Of a DNA stretch of 64,000 nt, positions 22,231 through 32,373 are shown one piece after another. Every line of letters starts with the position of its first letter. Position 1 is the first letter of the stretch. The translations under genes and the position numbers were made by a program. The notes below the pieces were generated by a model. That model ran no database searches. It saw only the letters and a list, made by a program, of their open reading frames with translations, and was not told the DNA's origin. The stretch lies in assembly GCA_037178855.1 (NCBI GenBank), contig JASJZC010000001.1:2542001-2606000 (forward strand), read 5' to 3'. The DNA comes from Oscheius sp. JU75. Its lineage: Eukaryota; Nematoda; Chromadorea; Rhabditida; Rhabditidae.

Positions 22231-22680
22231 TGACGATGAACCTAGAGGTAAGCTTACAAGGGAAGCCTTTCAACTTAAGCTGGCCTTTAGCAACGAACGA
22301 GGTGCCATTCGATAGCTCTAAACATGGGTATAACGGGGTATATTGCCGAATTCGCTTAACCCCTCCCTGGTCCGAGATATGACACTTTTAAAAATGGCGC
22401 CCCCGTATCATCTCGGCGCTTTGGCTACAGGATCCGACGTGGTAAGCTTCGAAGGCTCCAAAAATCATGGCAGCGTGGTATGACGGTGAGCGCGGTGGGC
22501 TGGGAAGTAATTATTGCTGGTTCGGATCCGATCAAGTTTTTTTCTTTTTTTTTGTCTATTATCTGTGATTATGTGCTTTTGTTCTTTCATTATGTTTGTT
22601 TTTCATAACGCGTAAACTTTTTAGTTCCCACATGAACCCATCTAAAATCCAACTCTATGACAATTGAAGAGGAAGAGCCA
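22230..22680. repeat. Left arm of inverted repeat flanking the pogo-like transposase
   Basis: Matches 24390-24935 as a reverse complement over about 430 bp (for example GGATCCGACGTGGTAAGCTT). The arm includes the transposase start region: ATGAACCCATCTAAAATCC and ATGACAATTGAAGAGGAAGA both appear here, with the sequence between them deleted. The arm is therefore an inverted, internally deleted copy of the gene's 5' end. Confidence 0.75.
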
Positions 22681-22800
22681 CTCTTTGGCTTAAGTTATTC
22701 GACTAGAGAGGCACCAAGTGGACGTCTGTATTCTCCTTTTTTGGAAATTAGTTTAAACTACTTCAACAGGAAAAACTTTGTTTTTGTGAACAAATGCACT

Positions 22801-24549
22801 TTAACACCAATGATATTGAATAATGTAGTGCGAGAAACAAAAATACTGGTCACAGAAGAGACAAAGCATGAAACCAAATCCTTTACAATTTGGAATCGAA
22901 CAGATCTGGGGGATGGTTGGGAAACAAATTTGAATAGGAGTTTTGAAAGGTGGAGGGTGAAGAACCTGATAGCCCGACGCATACCAACTATACTGCCAAA
23001 ATGAATGGAAAGCGTGATGAGTGAACTGTCGATGGGTCAAAGAGATTACCTGACAGAAATATGACTTTGTTTGATGAAAAAACTGACCTTGAGTAGATTA
23101 TCCCTTGCTGCTATTTGGAAATCGATTTGATTTGCCAGAGCAAAACTTGTGACTCTCTTGACGAACTTTTTCACATGGTAAAAACCATAAACATCGAGTG
23201 GTTGGATCATAGAGGTGGCTCCGCCAGGGATATGGCGTAGCTCAAAGTCCATTCCAGGTGGAACGAGGGAATGAATCAGGTCCGTATCCTTGAACGACGG
23301 CCATGAATCGACCAACAGTAACATCTTGTTTGGAGGAGAGTCGAAAACGACATTCTCAAACCAGTCCCTCATGAGGTCCTTGTTCATGATGTGCGTCTTA
23401 TTGGCACGGACGACAAGGTTTTTGGTTTGGAAGATGCCATTTCTATAAAAAAAAAGACTTAACTTTAAAAAGATCGCTAACTTGGGGAACAATCCATTAG
23501 GCTCCTGGAGCACCACATACAGCTTCTCACCCAAAACTCCGTTACAACTGATCATAGGAAAAACAGTGTAAGAGTGAGTGAGAGCAGAAGCTGTCTATAC
23601 GATGCGTTCCACACTCCTCTTGCCTTTGATGTCGAGAGTTCTAGCAGTCGTGAGTTCCTTGGTGAATCCGGATTGGTCAGCATTCCAGATGTGATCCAGC
23701 ATATAGTTAGCGGCGACAATATCATTTCGGACTTTAGCCACAAAGGAATCAGCTGCGGCCTTGATAGCTGCAGAGTTACGGAAGGAAACACGGCTAACAA
23801 ACTTGGTCACTCTTCGACTCACGATGTTATGTTTCTAAAAAACGTAAAACGTATTTCAGGAATTCTAACCTTTTTCAAAGAGTCTAGCCAGGAGTCGGAC
23901 GCGGTGAAGTTGGGCAGATGATACTTCGTCAAGTTCAACAAGATGCTCTTTTGCTTGAGGTCAATGTCGTGAAGAGAAATGCCTTTGGAGATAGACTCTT
24001 TGACCCAATCAGACAGTTCGGCTGACAGCAAACCCAAAACCTTTCTCCGGTCTTCTTTCACGAGATCTAAACTGATTTATTGACAAACAAGTACTCGTAC
24101 CTGCCGCTTCGAATTGTCGTAGCTTCTGAAGATGATTCCGAGTAGTAATCCACTTGAATCTATTGTTCATTCCTTCCAAGCTACGACTTCCGGTTACGGC
24201 AGAGCGGTAGTAAGCAATAGCCGATCGGACATCGTCAATCGTTCGGTACTTGTCAGAAAACCTGACAGTACCAGAAGAATCTTCAAATGGATTAGGCATA
24301 CGAGTCCCTTCGTCCTCTACGCAGTATTCATCATCGGATCCTTCAGAGATGTTTAGCTCTACAAAATAAAGTTTCGCCAACACTTCACTAACCTTCATCT
24401 TCCTCTTCAATTGTCATGGAGCTGGTGACAGAACTTTGCAAAATAACTTTCAAGCGGCTTGCTAGACGGCGCTCATCTCGAGTTAATTCGGCATCTTTTT
24501 CCAGACCAAACTCTCCAACCAGAAATCCGAGGATTTTAGATGGGTTCAT
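22801..24549 (-). pseudogene. Pogo/Tigger-like DDE_1 transposase with one in-frame stop
   Basis: Seven minus-strand exons join in phase: 24549-24393, 24358-24101, 24066-23870, 23834-23482, 23442-23088, 23049-22966 and 22905-22801, giving about 502 codons. The N-terminal half is helical and resembles the CENP-B-like DNA-binding part. The DDE_1 core is clear: first Asp in HIWNADQSGF, second in LLLVDSWPSFKD, third in SMIQPLDVYGF. The last exon encodes a Cys/His-rich knuckle (CSIPNC ... CLFC ... FCFSH). One TAG at 23595-23597 interrupts the core between VERIV and TASALTHSYTVFPMIS, a normal DDE_1 run across the stop. It is otherwise intact, so inactivation is recent. The left inverted arm holds a second start region. 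An intron that removes the stop is possible, but I found no acceptor in phase. Confidence 0.85.
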
Positions 24550-24935
24550 GTGGGAACTAAAAAGTTTACGCGTTATGAAAAACAAACATAATGAAAGAAC
24601 AAAAGCACATAATCACAGATAATAGACAAAAAAAAAGAAAAAAACTTGAGCGGATCCGAACCAGCAATAATTACTTCCCAGCCCACCGCGCTCACCGTCA
24701 TACCACGCTGCCATGATTTTTGGAGCCTTCGAAGCTTACCACGTCGGATCCTGTAGCCAAAGCGCCGAGATGATACGGGGGCGCCATTTTTAAAAGTGTC
24801 ATATCTCGGACCAGGGAGGGGTTAAGCGAATTCGGCAATATACCCCGTTATACCCATGTTTAGAGCTATCGAATGGCACCTCGTTCGTTGCTAAAGGCCA
24901 GCTTAAGTTGAAAGGCTTCCCTTGTTAGTCTATGG
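24390..24935. repeat. Right arm of inverted repeat, containing the transposase 5' end
   Basis: Reverse complement of 22230-22680. It carries the promoter side of the transposase, including TTTTTAG seven bases before the ATG at 24549, a probable splice acceptor for the 5' UTR or a spliced leader. Confidence 0.7.
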
Positions 24936-25280
24936 GAAAATTTTTTTTTTCGTAAAAACCATAAGGGGAACGAGGAAAAGGAGAAGAAGGATAGCTTCTC
25001 GCTGCTTTGAGATTTTGGCGTAGTCTTATAGCTGTAGACACACAGAGCCGACCAAACTACACAGAGACCATTTAGAAGACAGCGATGCAACAGTTCCTAC
25101 GATTCTACAGGAGGGTCGACAAGAGGTTTATGTACCCGGCATCGCCACCCCTTCGGAACAAATTCCATCCAATCCAGGTGGTACTTCCACAGTACCTCTA
25201 ATAAATGTTTCGCTCTCTGGAAAGCCTGGAGTTTGAGTGTACTGCTGTTCTCTTACCACACGAGAGAGTGACAACGCTTA

Positions 25281-25410
25281 TATTGGGTTGGTAACTAAGT
25301 CTTTTGACTTTTTTTAAAAGTAAAAATTTATTGACTTCCAAACAACTTTCATTCGTTGTTATCACTATTATGATGTACCATGCCGAAAAGACTTATTTAC
25401 TAACCCAATA
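25281..25410. mobile_element. 130-bp mariner MITE, right copy
   Basis: Inverted copy of 21541-21670 with the same ends; its outer end is the right border of the nested insertion at the nlp-38 upstream flank. Confidence 0.7.
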
Positions 25411-25450
25411 GGAAAGATATAGTGCATAAGACGGGAAGACTAGGTATACA

Positions 25451-25889
25451 CCAGCTGCCGGCGGCAGCTTCGCAGCCCTTTGGCCTTTGCTTAGAATTGG
25501 CTACAGGCGGCTGCGCCGCTTCCCTAGTTGTCGACATGAAATGACTTGTCAGCTTTTTTTGGATATTAGTGTTGACATGCAATTGTGCGGACACCATGAC
25601 AGACGGATAAAGACGTCTTCGACGGCTTTGCCGTTCTTTTGCCATCAGTTTACACTGGCGGCTGCGCCGCTTCGTAGTTACAGAAATCTCCCAGTGGCTT
25701 CACTGTGAAAAAAGCCAAGTTCTATAGCGCACCCAAAGTTGACTTGTCAACCAATTTAGGCAATAACTGTTTTTGAACAACAAAACTTTTGGACAACTAA
25801 TTGGCTTCTGTTTCGTGACCACGGACAAACAAACAAACAAAGAAACAGAGTCCGCCACAGAAACCATCGCGCTTTAGATAGTAGAGATA
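25451..25889. other. Insert with GC-rich mini-palindromes
   Basis: Interrupts the target flank: sequence on both sides (25412-25450 and 25890-26000) is contiguous at 21440-21540 and near 54950-55040. It contains CTGCCGGCGGCAG and two copies of GGCGGCTGCGCCGCTTC (near 25508 and 25661). No open frame is recognisable. It is probably a short unclassified mobile element. Confidence 0.45.
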
Positions 25890-25989
25890 GAATTTTGACG
25901 AGAAGTTCTAATTATCACCAGGAAACCTCAAGTGGTAGTGAACGAACAGTAGACGTGCACGCGTTGGAGTTCCAATCCTACCTCTAAAA

Positions 25990-26430
25990 TTTGCAAGAGG
26001 CGTCCGTGGACGACACACACGTCAACCCTAATCTGGGATAACACTTGACCGTTTCTGTAACCTTTGGACTCTCCGTCAGGATCGTAAGCAACTGGTTCCT
26101 TCAAAAAGGAAAAAGGACGGGAAAGTTTTACGCTAGCGGCAGTCTTGCACCAACTACTTTTTTTAACTTCGATCGCCTAGAATCTGAATTGGAATCCCAT
26201 ACAGAGTTGGATAGAACACTAGTAAACACTCAGCAATTGTGTATCAAAAGTTTAGGGTAATGAACAAACGGAGGTGGAGAGAGGAGAGCGTTGGACTGTA
26301 ACGACAGAGAGACACAGAGGCAGCATGACAGAGGGACATGGAAGGGAAGAGGCTCTTTCACCAAGTGGATAGTTAGGAGAATCGCTCAACTATCTCCGAT
26401 ACACTTTTTTAACGAAAATTACCGCACACT
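25990..26430. repeat. Flank duplicated at 54600-54960
   Basis: Reverse complement of 54600-54960, including GATCCTGACGGAGCG and a stretch around 26380 reading TAGGAGAATCGCTCAACTAT. It holds one half of the TAATCTGGGATAACACT palindrome. This extends the A/B inverted duplication beyond the nested insertion. Confidence 0.65.
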
Positions 26431-28859
26431 TTTAGTTTAGCAACTTTCAAAAACCTTGACAAATTATACTCGCTTCTGCTTAGAGCCGCCCGACAGTTAA
26501 TCCCGTCGGCTCGATTCCATAAGAGCGATAAATTATGAGTCAACTTGAATGGCAAAAACAATAAATGAAATTTCCAGCAGAGATGGATTCATGTGAGATA
26601 GACAGAGAGACTGAGAGACCTGGATTACGGTAGACACAGAGTCGCGAACTGGGAGTGACGTGAGAATCAGATCTCCTCTCCCATGCCCCCACACTCTTTA
26701 GGCGCGAGGATATATGATCTGACTCCTCCTTTTTCTAGACTAATTGGCTTTGGATCTTTGTGCACGGAGTGCAATAATGAGCTACTAATTGTGTCCCGAC
26801 TCCTGCTACAGGCTATCAATTAATGGGATCGCCTTCACGAAAAATGACCCGTAGCCACGGGTGGTATGTGCATCAACAATGTATACATACTACAGAAATT
26901 GAAAACAACGACGACGTCATGAGGGTGGGGGCAATGAATTGTTCGTCAGTTTCAAAGATTTTGCGCTTGAGGAAAAGGTCTCCTGGGAGATCATGGGTTC
27001 GAAGGAGCGTGCGTAGTCCTGACCTTTTTCGAGGTTCACTTTGATTGATTCGGGGAGAGAAGAGGGAAGTGTCATTGTCACTGTCACTGTCGCTCGCTCC
27101 CTGTCTCACAAAAGAAGATCCCAAAACTTCAATCCTAGATGGGACAAACGTCACTCGCTATGAATGACATTGTCCTCTTACTAGTTGACACTTAAACACA
27201 TGCCCGATTCAAAATGCCCTTTGGGGAAAAAAGAGAGTGAGAGTAAGAGAGGTTCGTATTGGGTGGCTCCGAGAAAGAGCTAAATAGGAAGACGGTAACC
27301 AATCGAAAGGACATGTTGACAACAAAAACATGCTTTGAAGAGGTGTGAAAACATTCTTTGAAATGCATAGTGATGGGTAAGAAATACGATGACGGAGATA
27401 GGTACCCGGTATCTCTCAGTCTCTGTCATTCTGTTTCTTATCATGTTGCCGTCAGTCTGTCCAGCCTCTATCATTGTCTTTGCCAAATTGTCTATCCGTA
27501 TAGTTGGGCCAAACAGTAGAAGATCAACGCCTAAGAATCTTTAGCAACCTATCTAGAAAATGTGATCGAGCGGCTTCCTGTCATAATCGGAAAGGTAATC
27601 TCCTACCTCGGGAAATTGGAATCGAACAAGGGTAGCTTTCCAAGTTGCGAACTTATGGAACTGGGGTTGACAGAGAGACAGAGACACCCATGACGTATCC
27701 CGGAACTGACTGTCCAGGCTATGAACAACACAACCCATTTGGTGATACTCTCATCTCCAATTCATATGTCCTCGAGCCCCAAATTGGCCCATTTTGAGGA
27801 TGTGGATAGTAGGCGTCGTCTTGCCCCCTCTTCGAGGACAACCATTTCAAGGATTGTAAAACGGGAGCCGACCAATTAGGGACCAGAAGATCTTTAAGGC
27901 ACCGAGACACTAAAGGGATGAGAGAAAGTCTTCGGGGAGATCCAGGAAGCTGGTGAAGTTGTCTCCAAGCTCAATTTCCTTCATTCTAGAGAGAGGAAAT
28001 CAAAGTCAATCAAGAGAATAACGATCTCGTCATTGAAGGAAGTTGGGACATGGAGGGGACTGGAGACTGTCTCTCTCTCTCTGTGTCTCTGCCTCCGCCA
28101 AAATCAAAAGGGAGAAGTGTCTAAAGGTTCCTGAATCCGTAGGCGTGCTCCTTAATTGGGTGATTTAAGCCAGGAGCCATGTGAGACGGTAGGCATTACG
28201 AGCACCCTACACTTTTTGCTCTTCCTCAGATTACGGTCTCCTACCGTCATTTGACTCCCAAAGGAAATACAAAGTAGAGGGCATATAAGAAAACATGGTG
28301 GATCCGGAGACGGATCGCGTGCTCAATGCTTGATGGCGGAAGAATCTGAAGAATTGCCTCCTCCCCGATTCCGAGAAGCTGATCCCTTGGGATAGCCGTA
28401 AATTTTGTTACTATAAAAGGGGTGGGATGTAAACAAGTGCGTCATTCGGATAATTCCGATTGGCATAACTGTTTCACTGTCTCTCTTACTCACTATTCCT
28501 CTACGCATACGACGGAACCAGAAATCTTGTTCAGTAATGAGTAAGGATTAGGAGAGAAAGAGGGTTAGAACCCTCGTACTGGCAGCAAACAGCCGGACGA
28601 GTAGTAGTCTTCTGCGTGAGTAGATAGACGAAAGAGAGAGAGACAATCAGATAAGTGACCATCGAAGCCTGTCCAAGTTAATTATCTGCTCCCACAATGC
28701 CGATGCTCTTCAATGACGTAAGGTGAACTATAGGGCAGTGGGAAAGGAACAGAGAGACAGAGTAACATACTCTGTCAATCCTTTTTTTTTATTTTGCCTC
28801 CCTGTCCGATCCTTATCTTCTGCAAAACACTTGAGATAGCAATCGGTCATCACTGCACA
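26431..28859. other. 2.4 kb with no firm gene; possible minus-strand exons
   Basis: Several minus-strand pieces look coding-like: near 27154-26900 (serine/aspartate run then a basic stretch), 27910-27760, 27660-27600, and a terminal-exon-like piece 27985-27913 ending FLDLPEDFLSSL. I could not chain them into one phase-consistent gene, and no domain is recognisable. They may be exons of a fast-evolving or decayed gene. Confidence 0.25.
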
Positions 28860-29630
28860 ATGCCTCGTCTCATGGAAGACCACTTACCTTCCACTGACCC
28901 TTTCGAATTCTTTGGAATTTGGTAAGATTACTTTTAGCTTCTAAGGCTACGTGTGGATCACAGGTTTAGAGAAGTAGCAGCTATTGACTCTCTTACCTTT
29001 GAACAGAAGAATGCCATCTGTCTCTCAACTGTCGGAAAGTGAGTACCAGACCCTTTTTCCCCTAATAGTAATTCAGTGATATGAGACCATCCTCTCGCAT
29101 GATCCTTCTCAATAGCTTTTCCTCTTCCGGTTTCAACTTTTTTACCCATAAAACGAGTACTAAGGGTCAACAACTAGAGCAGAACCCTAAAGCTGCCATG
29201 CTCTTCTACTGGCCCTGTCTGAACAGACAGATTCGGATTGAAGGAATTGTTCAGGAACTACCAGTGGAAGAAGCAGATCGTGTCTGGAACAGCTGGCCAC
29301 TGGAGAGTCGTATTGGGTTCAAGTCTAGTACTCAGAGTTCTTTGGTCAGTAGACCAGACATGGAGAGACGAAAAGAAGATTTGTCAAAGAAAGTTGTAGA
29401 AGATGGAGACGATGCGGCCAATAGACCGGAACGATGGTAAGGTATTCTTCTCTGTCTCTCTCTTTCTCTCTGTCACTGACTGTCTCCTAAATATATCTCT
29501 TTTCAGGATAGGATACCAGCTCCAGCCGCGGTATTTCGAGTTTTGGCAAGGAGCTGACGACCGTCTTCATGACCGGATCTGTTTCGAGAAGACGAGCGAT
29601 TCTTGGTCGATTTATAGGCGGTCTCCGTAG
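28860..29630 (+). CDS. pnpo: Pyridoxine/pyridoxamine 5'-phosphate oxidase
   Basis: Four exons, 28860-28921, 28964-29038, 29077-29436 and 29507-29630, join in phase to 206 aa. The enzyme (EC 1.4.3.5) oxidises pyridoxamine or pyridoxine 5'-phosphate to pyridoxal 5'-phosphate with FMN and O2, the salvage step for vitamin B6 cofactor. Family marks are present in order: HLPSTDPFEFFGIWF near the N-terminus, MRPSSRMILL, FFTHKTSTKGQQL (FMN phosphate binding), AMLFYWPCLNRQIRIEG, then EFWQGADDRLHDR, the signature near the C-terminus with substrate-contacting Arg and His. It is shorter than the 261-aa human protein because the N-terminal leader is missing, and the C-terminus ends SWSIYRRSP instead of the usual RL.P. 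A further upstream exon cannot be excluded. Confidence 0.93.
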
Positions 29631-29689
29631 TTAAAAGTTACTGCTTAAACTGTCAAACCATTTGGGAAGAGGAGAAGGCTCTCAGACGA

Positions 29690-30320
29690 TAACATAGAGA
29701 CACGGAAAAAAAGACTAACCTTATCACAAACGCTATATTACAACTCTTTCGACTCCTCTCGTCGCTCTTCTTCGGATCGCTGAACATTTGGACATGGTCG
29801 CTCGTCGAGTCGGATCTCGCAATCGGGATAAGACTCTCGGTCGAGGTCACGTCGGATCCCACAGCAGACTTGAAGATAGCCTGATTCCGGAAGTTCGAAG
29901 AGTACATCAAGTCATCCTCCTCATCGCTGGACATCTCGATCTTCGAGGCGAAGCTTTTAATCGAGTAGTTACTCTCCGAGACGGTGCCCAAGACGCTGAA
30001 CGATTCGGATTCCACATTCTGGACAGTTTCTGCAGTCCAGGAGCGTGGGGAAGCGGCGCTCTCACTGCTCGTCGCCTCAGTTCAACTACTGTCAGTCGTA
30101 GATTCTTCGGTCCAGCTGGTCTCGGAGTCGTCCGTGCTCATGTCCCTAGCCTTCTTCTAAAGAGACTCTTGATCCTCTTTTCCAAATCCTTGATCAGATT
30201 GCCAATCTCTTCATCGTGAGCTTCCTGTTACTTGCGCAGCCTCTTCTCGACCTTTCTCATCTTCGTCTTGGTCTGATTGAGCGAAAGTTTGAGTAGAGGT
30301 CAGCTGACGACGTGATTATC
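29690..30320 (-). pseudogene. Decayed coiled-coil / acidic Ser-rich protein gene
   Basis: Minus-strand frames give helical sequence (KMRKVEKRLRK, stop, then EIGNLIKDLEKRIKSL), a frame change, MSTDDSETSWTEE, another stop at about 30080, then an open frame of 95 codons with SSDEEDDLMYSS and STESLIPIARSDSTSD. Codon use is coding-like throughout, but at least two stops and one frameshift break it and no intron explains them. It lies tail-to-tail with PNPO. The original function is unknown. Confidence 0.45.
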
Positions 30321-30473
30321 CACCATCCAGATGGGGGCTACAGCTATTCTCGAGATCTTCGCGGTACTTCTTTTAGATGAAACAAACTTAATTTCGAACT
30401 TTGATTATTGAGATGCGAGATGATTGAGGCTACCTAGGGCGAGCTACTCTTGTATTCCCAGCTTAGTCACGTC

Positions 30474-31070
30474 TCACAAGTCTCTGTCAGCCAGTATACA
30501 GTTCAGGATCGTCTCTGTCTCTGTCACACCTTCTTCTGGTCTCTGCCGTAGCACCTCTCCTTTGAGACCACCTAATATCCCATCAATTGACAGCATCGTC
30601 GGTTTAATTACCCAAGTTTGAGGTATACAAATGCTTTCGACCCTGCGCTCACGTAGAGGTTGAAACAAATTTTGGAACAGCCTTCCCTCTTCTGGGAAGG
30701 CAACAAAACGTAATCCTTTTTCAGACTGTCGGTGGGAAGGCAACAAAACAGACAATATCCTGATTTACCGTCAGCTCCTGAGAGAACCATATGAAGCTAA
30801 TACATTTGCCCCCATAATCTCCTCAGCTCTCGCCAGTTACCGTCATTCTTCAATGACCCGATAATGACGACAGTGTTTCTGAGATGAGAAAGTCTTGTTG
30901 CCTTCCAATTAGAGGGAAGGCTGTTCCAAAATTTCTTTCAACCTCTACATGAGAGCAGGGTCGGAAGCATTTGAATACCTCAAACTTGGGTAATTAAACC
31001 GACGATTCTGCCCACTGCTGAAATATCAGGAGGTCTGTATAGGGAGATGGTACGGCAAAGGCAGGGATAA
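30474..31070. repeat. Foldback element, copy 2
   Basis: Reverse-complement counterpart of 1-567, including arms at 30599-30710 and 30896-31006 and the loop between. Mismatches are spread evenly, so the two copies are not very recent. A 25-bp internal duplication (GGGAAGGCAACAAAAC) occurs at 30695-30750. Confidence 0.75.
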
Positions 31071-31299
31071 CATGGGTTAGAGACGCAGAAGAACCCTGTG
31101 AACAGCATCTTGGGCTGAAAAGGGTCGAATCATTACTCTAACCTAAGTCGGACGCCATTTCATAGCTTCTTTGGACAGTCTTGAATCATATGAGATACTG
31201 TTTTCATCTAACAAAATCCTGTTCGTGCCAGAAATGACGCCTGAACTGTCTTGTCAGTCAGCCAGTGGTTTCTCTGCGTCTCTAACCTAAAATCTTCAT

Positions 31300-31470
31300 G
31301 CCTTTACCGTACCATCTCCAAATACGGACCTCCTAATATCCTATCAATTGACAGCATCGTCGGTTTAATTACCCAAGTTTGAGGTATTCAAATGCTTCCG
31401 ACCCTGCAAATGTAGAGGTTGAAAGAAATTTTGGAACAGCCTTCCCTTCTGTGGGGAAGGCAACAATATT
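31300..31470. repeat. Single arm of the foldback family
   Basis: Matches arm 30540-30710, starting ACCGTACCATCTCC and ending GGGAAGGCAACAA. No partner arm follows, so it is a truncated or solo copy. Confidence 0.65.
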
Positions 31471-32373
31471 GAAACATTAAAGTTTTTTTGTGTTTATAAA
31501 GATTCCCCTCTTGCAAATTGGAAATGCGTAAGATGGGCCAGAACTCGAACATCGCGCGCAGAAAAGGGAAAATTGGAGCGGGGGAGTCCTAAATGCCTGA
31601 ATATTTGTCTATTCGTATGTCAAAAGCTCCAACCGTGTTCTTTCCATGAGATTTCAGGGTACTGGGAGAAGGACATTGGAAGAGATGATCGATGTAGCTG
31701 TTCTCGCGGAGCGTGGATCGGACAACTACCTGTTAACGCAAAAGTTCTGGAGCACCAAGTGAAAGATGCAACTATTGAGATGTGGCTGAAGCTAACAAAG
31801 TCTAAGAAGAAGAGTATCTGCTTGATATATCGTTACAACTACATAACATGAGGTTAGTTTATTTTGCTGTTGTTTTCACTGACATTTTGTAACAGTTTGT
31901 AACTTGAAGCAGAAACTTAAAACACATGATTTTTTTTCAACTCAACATGCACTGTTTTCAGAATCTGGTTGATTGTCAAGTGGTCGTCGATAAAAACGAA
32001 CTTGAAAGACTGAATGCCTCAAGAATTGCCCGGTTGCGGTTACAGATTCAGATGTCTTGTTGCCTTCCCTTCGCCGGGAAGTCAAAAAGACGTTTGCCTT
32101 GTTTCAAAAATCAGTTTATGGTCGGAAACAGACAAGAATGAGCATAGGGAGAGTCTCTCGGTAACTCCTGTACAATCGCACTCTTCAGCTTAATAATGAG
32201 GTTGTCTACACAGAAGCCAAGAAACTAAAAACATTTATCGACAATAATCACCCAACAATGGTGTATCCAGAAAACTGAAAACTGGAAATTGCATCTAACA
32301 TAAAGGGGGGTTCTCTCGACAAGTTATTGGAACAAAATATACAAAGAAATTTTTTTGGTTAGATGGTCAGAGC
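31471..32373. other. Non-coding interval with degenerate repeat pieces
   Basis: Open frames at 31573-31851 and 31926-32141 overlap the interval but have no recognisable domain; one frame near 31665-31770 reads like a decayed LINE endonuclease segment (ERGSDNYLL) and is too short to call. A foldback-arm scrap (GTTGCCTTCCCTTCGCCGGGAAG) lies at 32058. Confidence 0.3.

Larger units (their letters stand above)
21210..25410. mobile_element. Nested mariner/pogo insertion upstream of nlp-38
   Basis: The left border is TATTGGGTTAGTAAATAAG (21210) and the right border is its reverse complement ending ACTAACCCAATA (25410), both mariner-type ends at a TA. The second cassette reads straight through this place (TTTCCTATTTGTCGATTCACAGATTCC, near 55040), giving the empty site. 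Inside are a mariner remnant (to 21440), an inverted piece of the target flank (21440-21540), a mariner MITE, a large inverted repeat and a pogo-like transposase. It is layered, not one simple element. Confidence 0.7.

Noticed and set aside
27280-28010. A possible multi-exon gene on the minus strand
   Set aside because: Single pieces look coding-like, but I could not join them in phase and no domain is recognisable; kept only as a low-confidence note.
31660-31770. Possible LINE endonuclease fragment (ERGSDNYLL)
   Set aside because: About 35 codons, one weak motif, no flanking reverse-transcriptase sequence.
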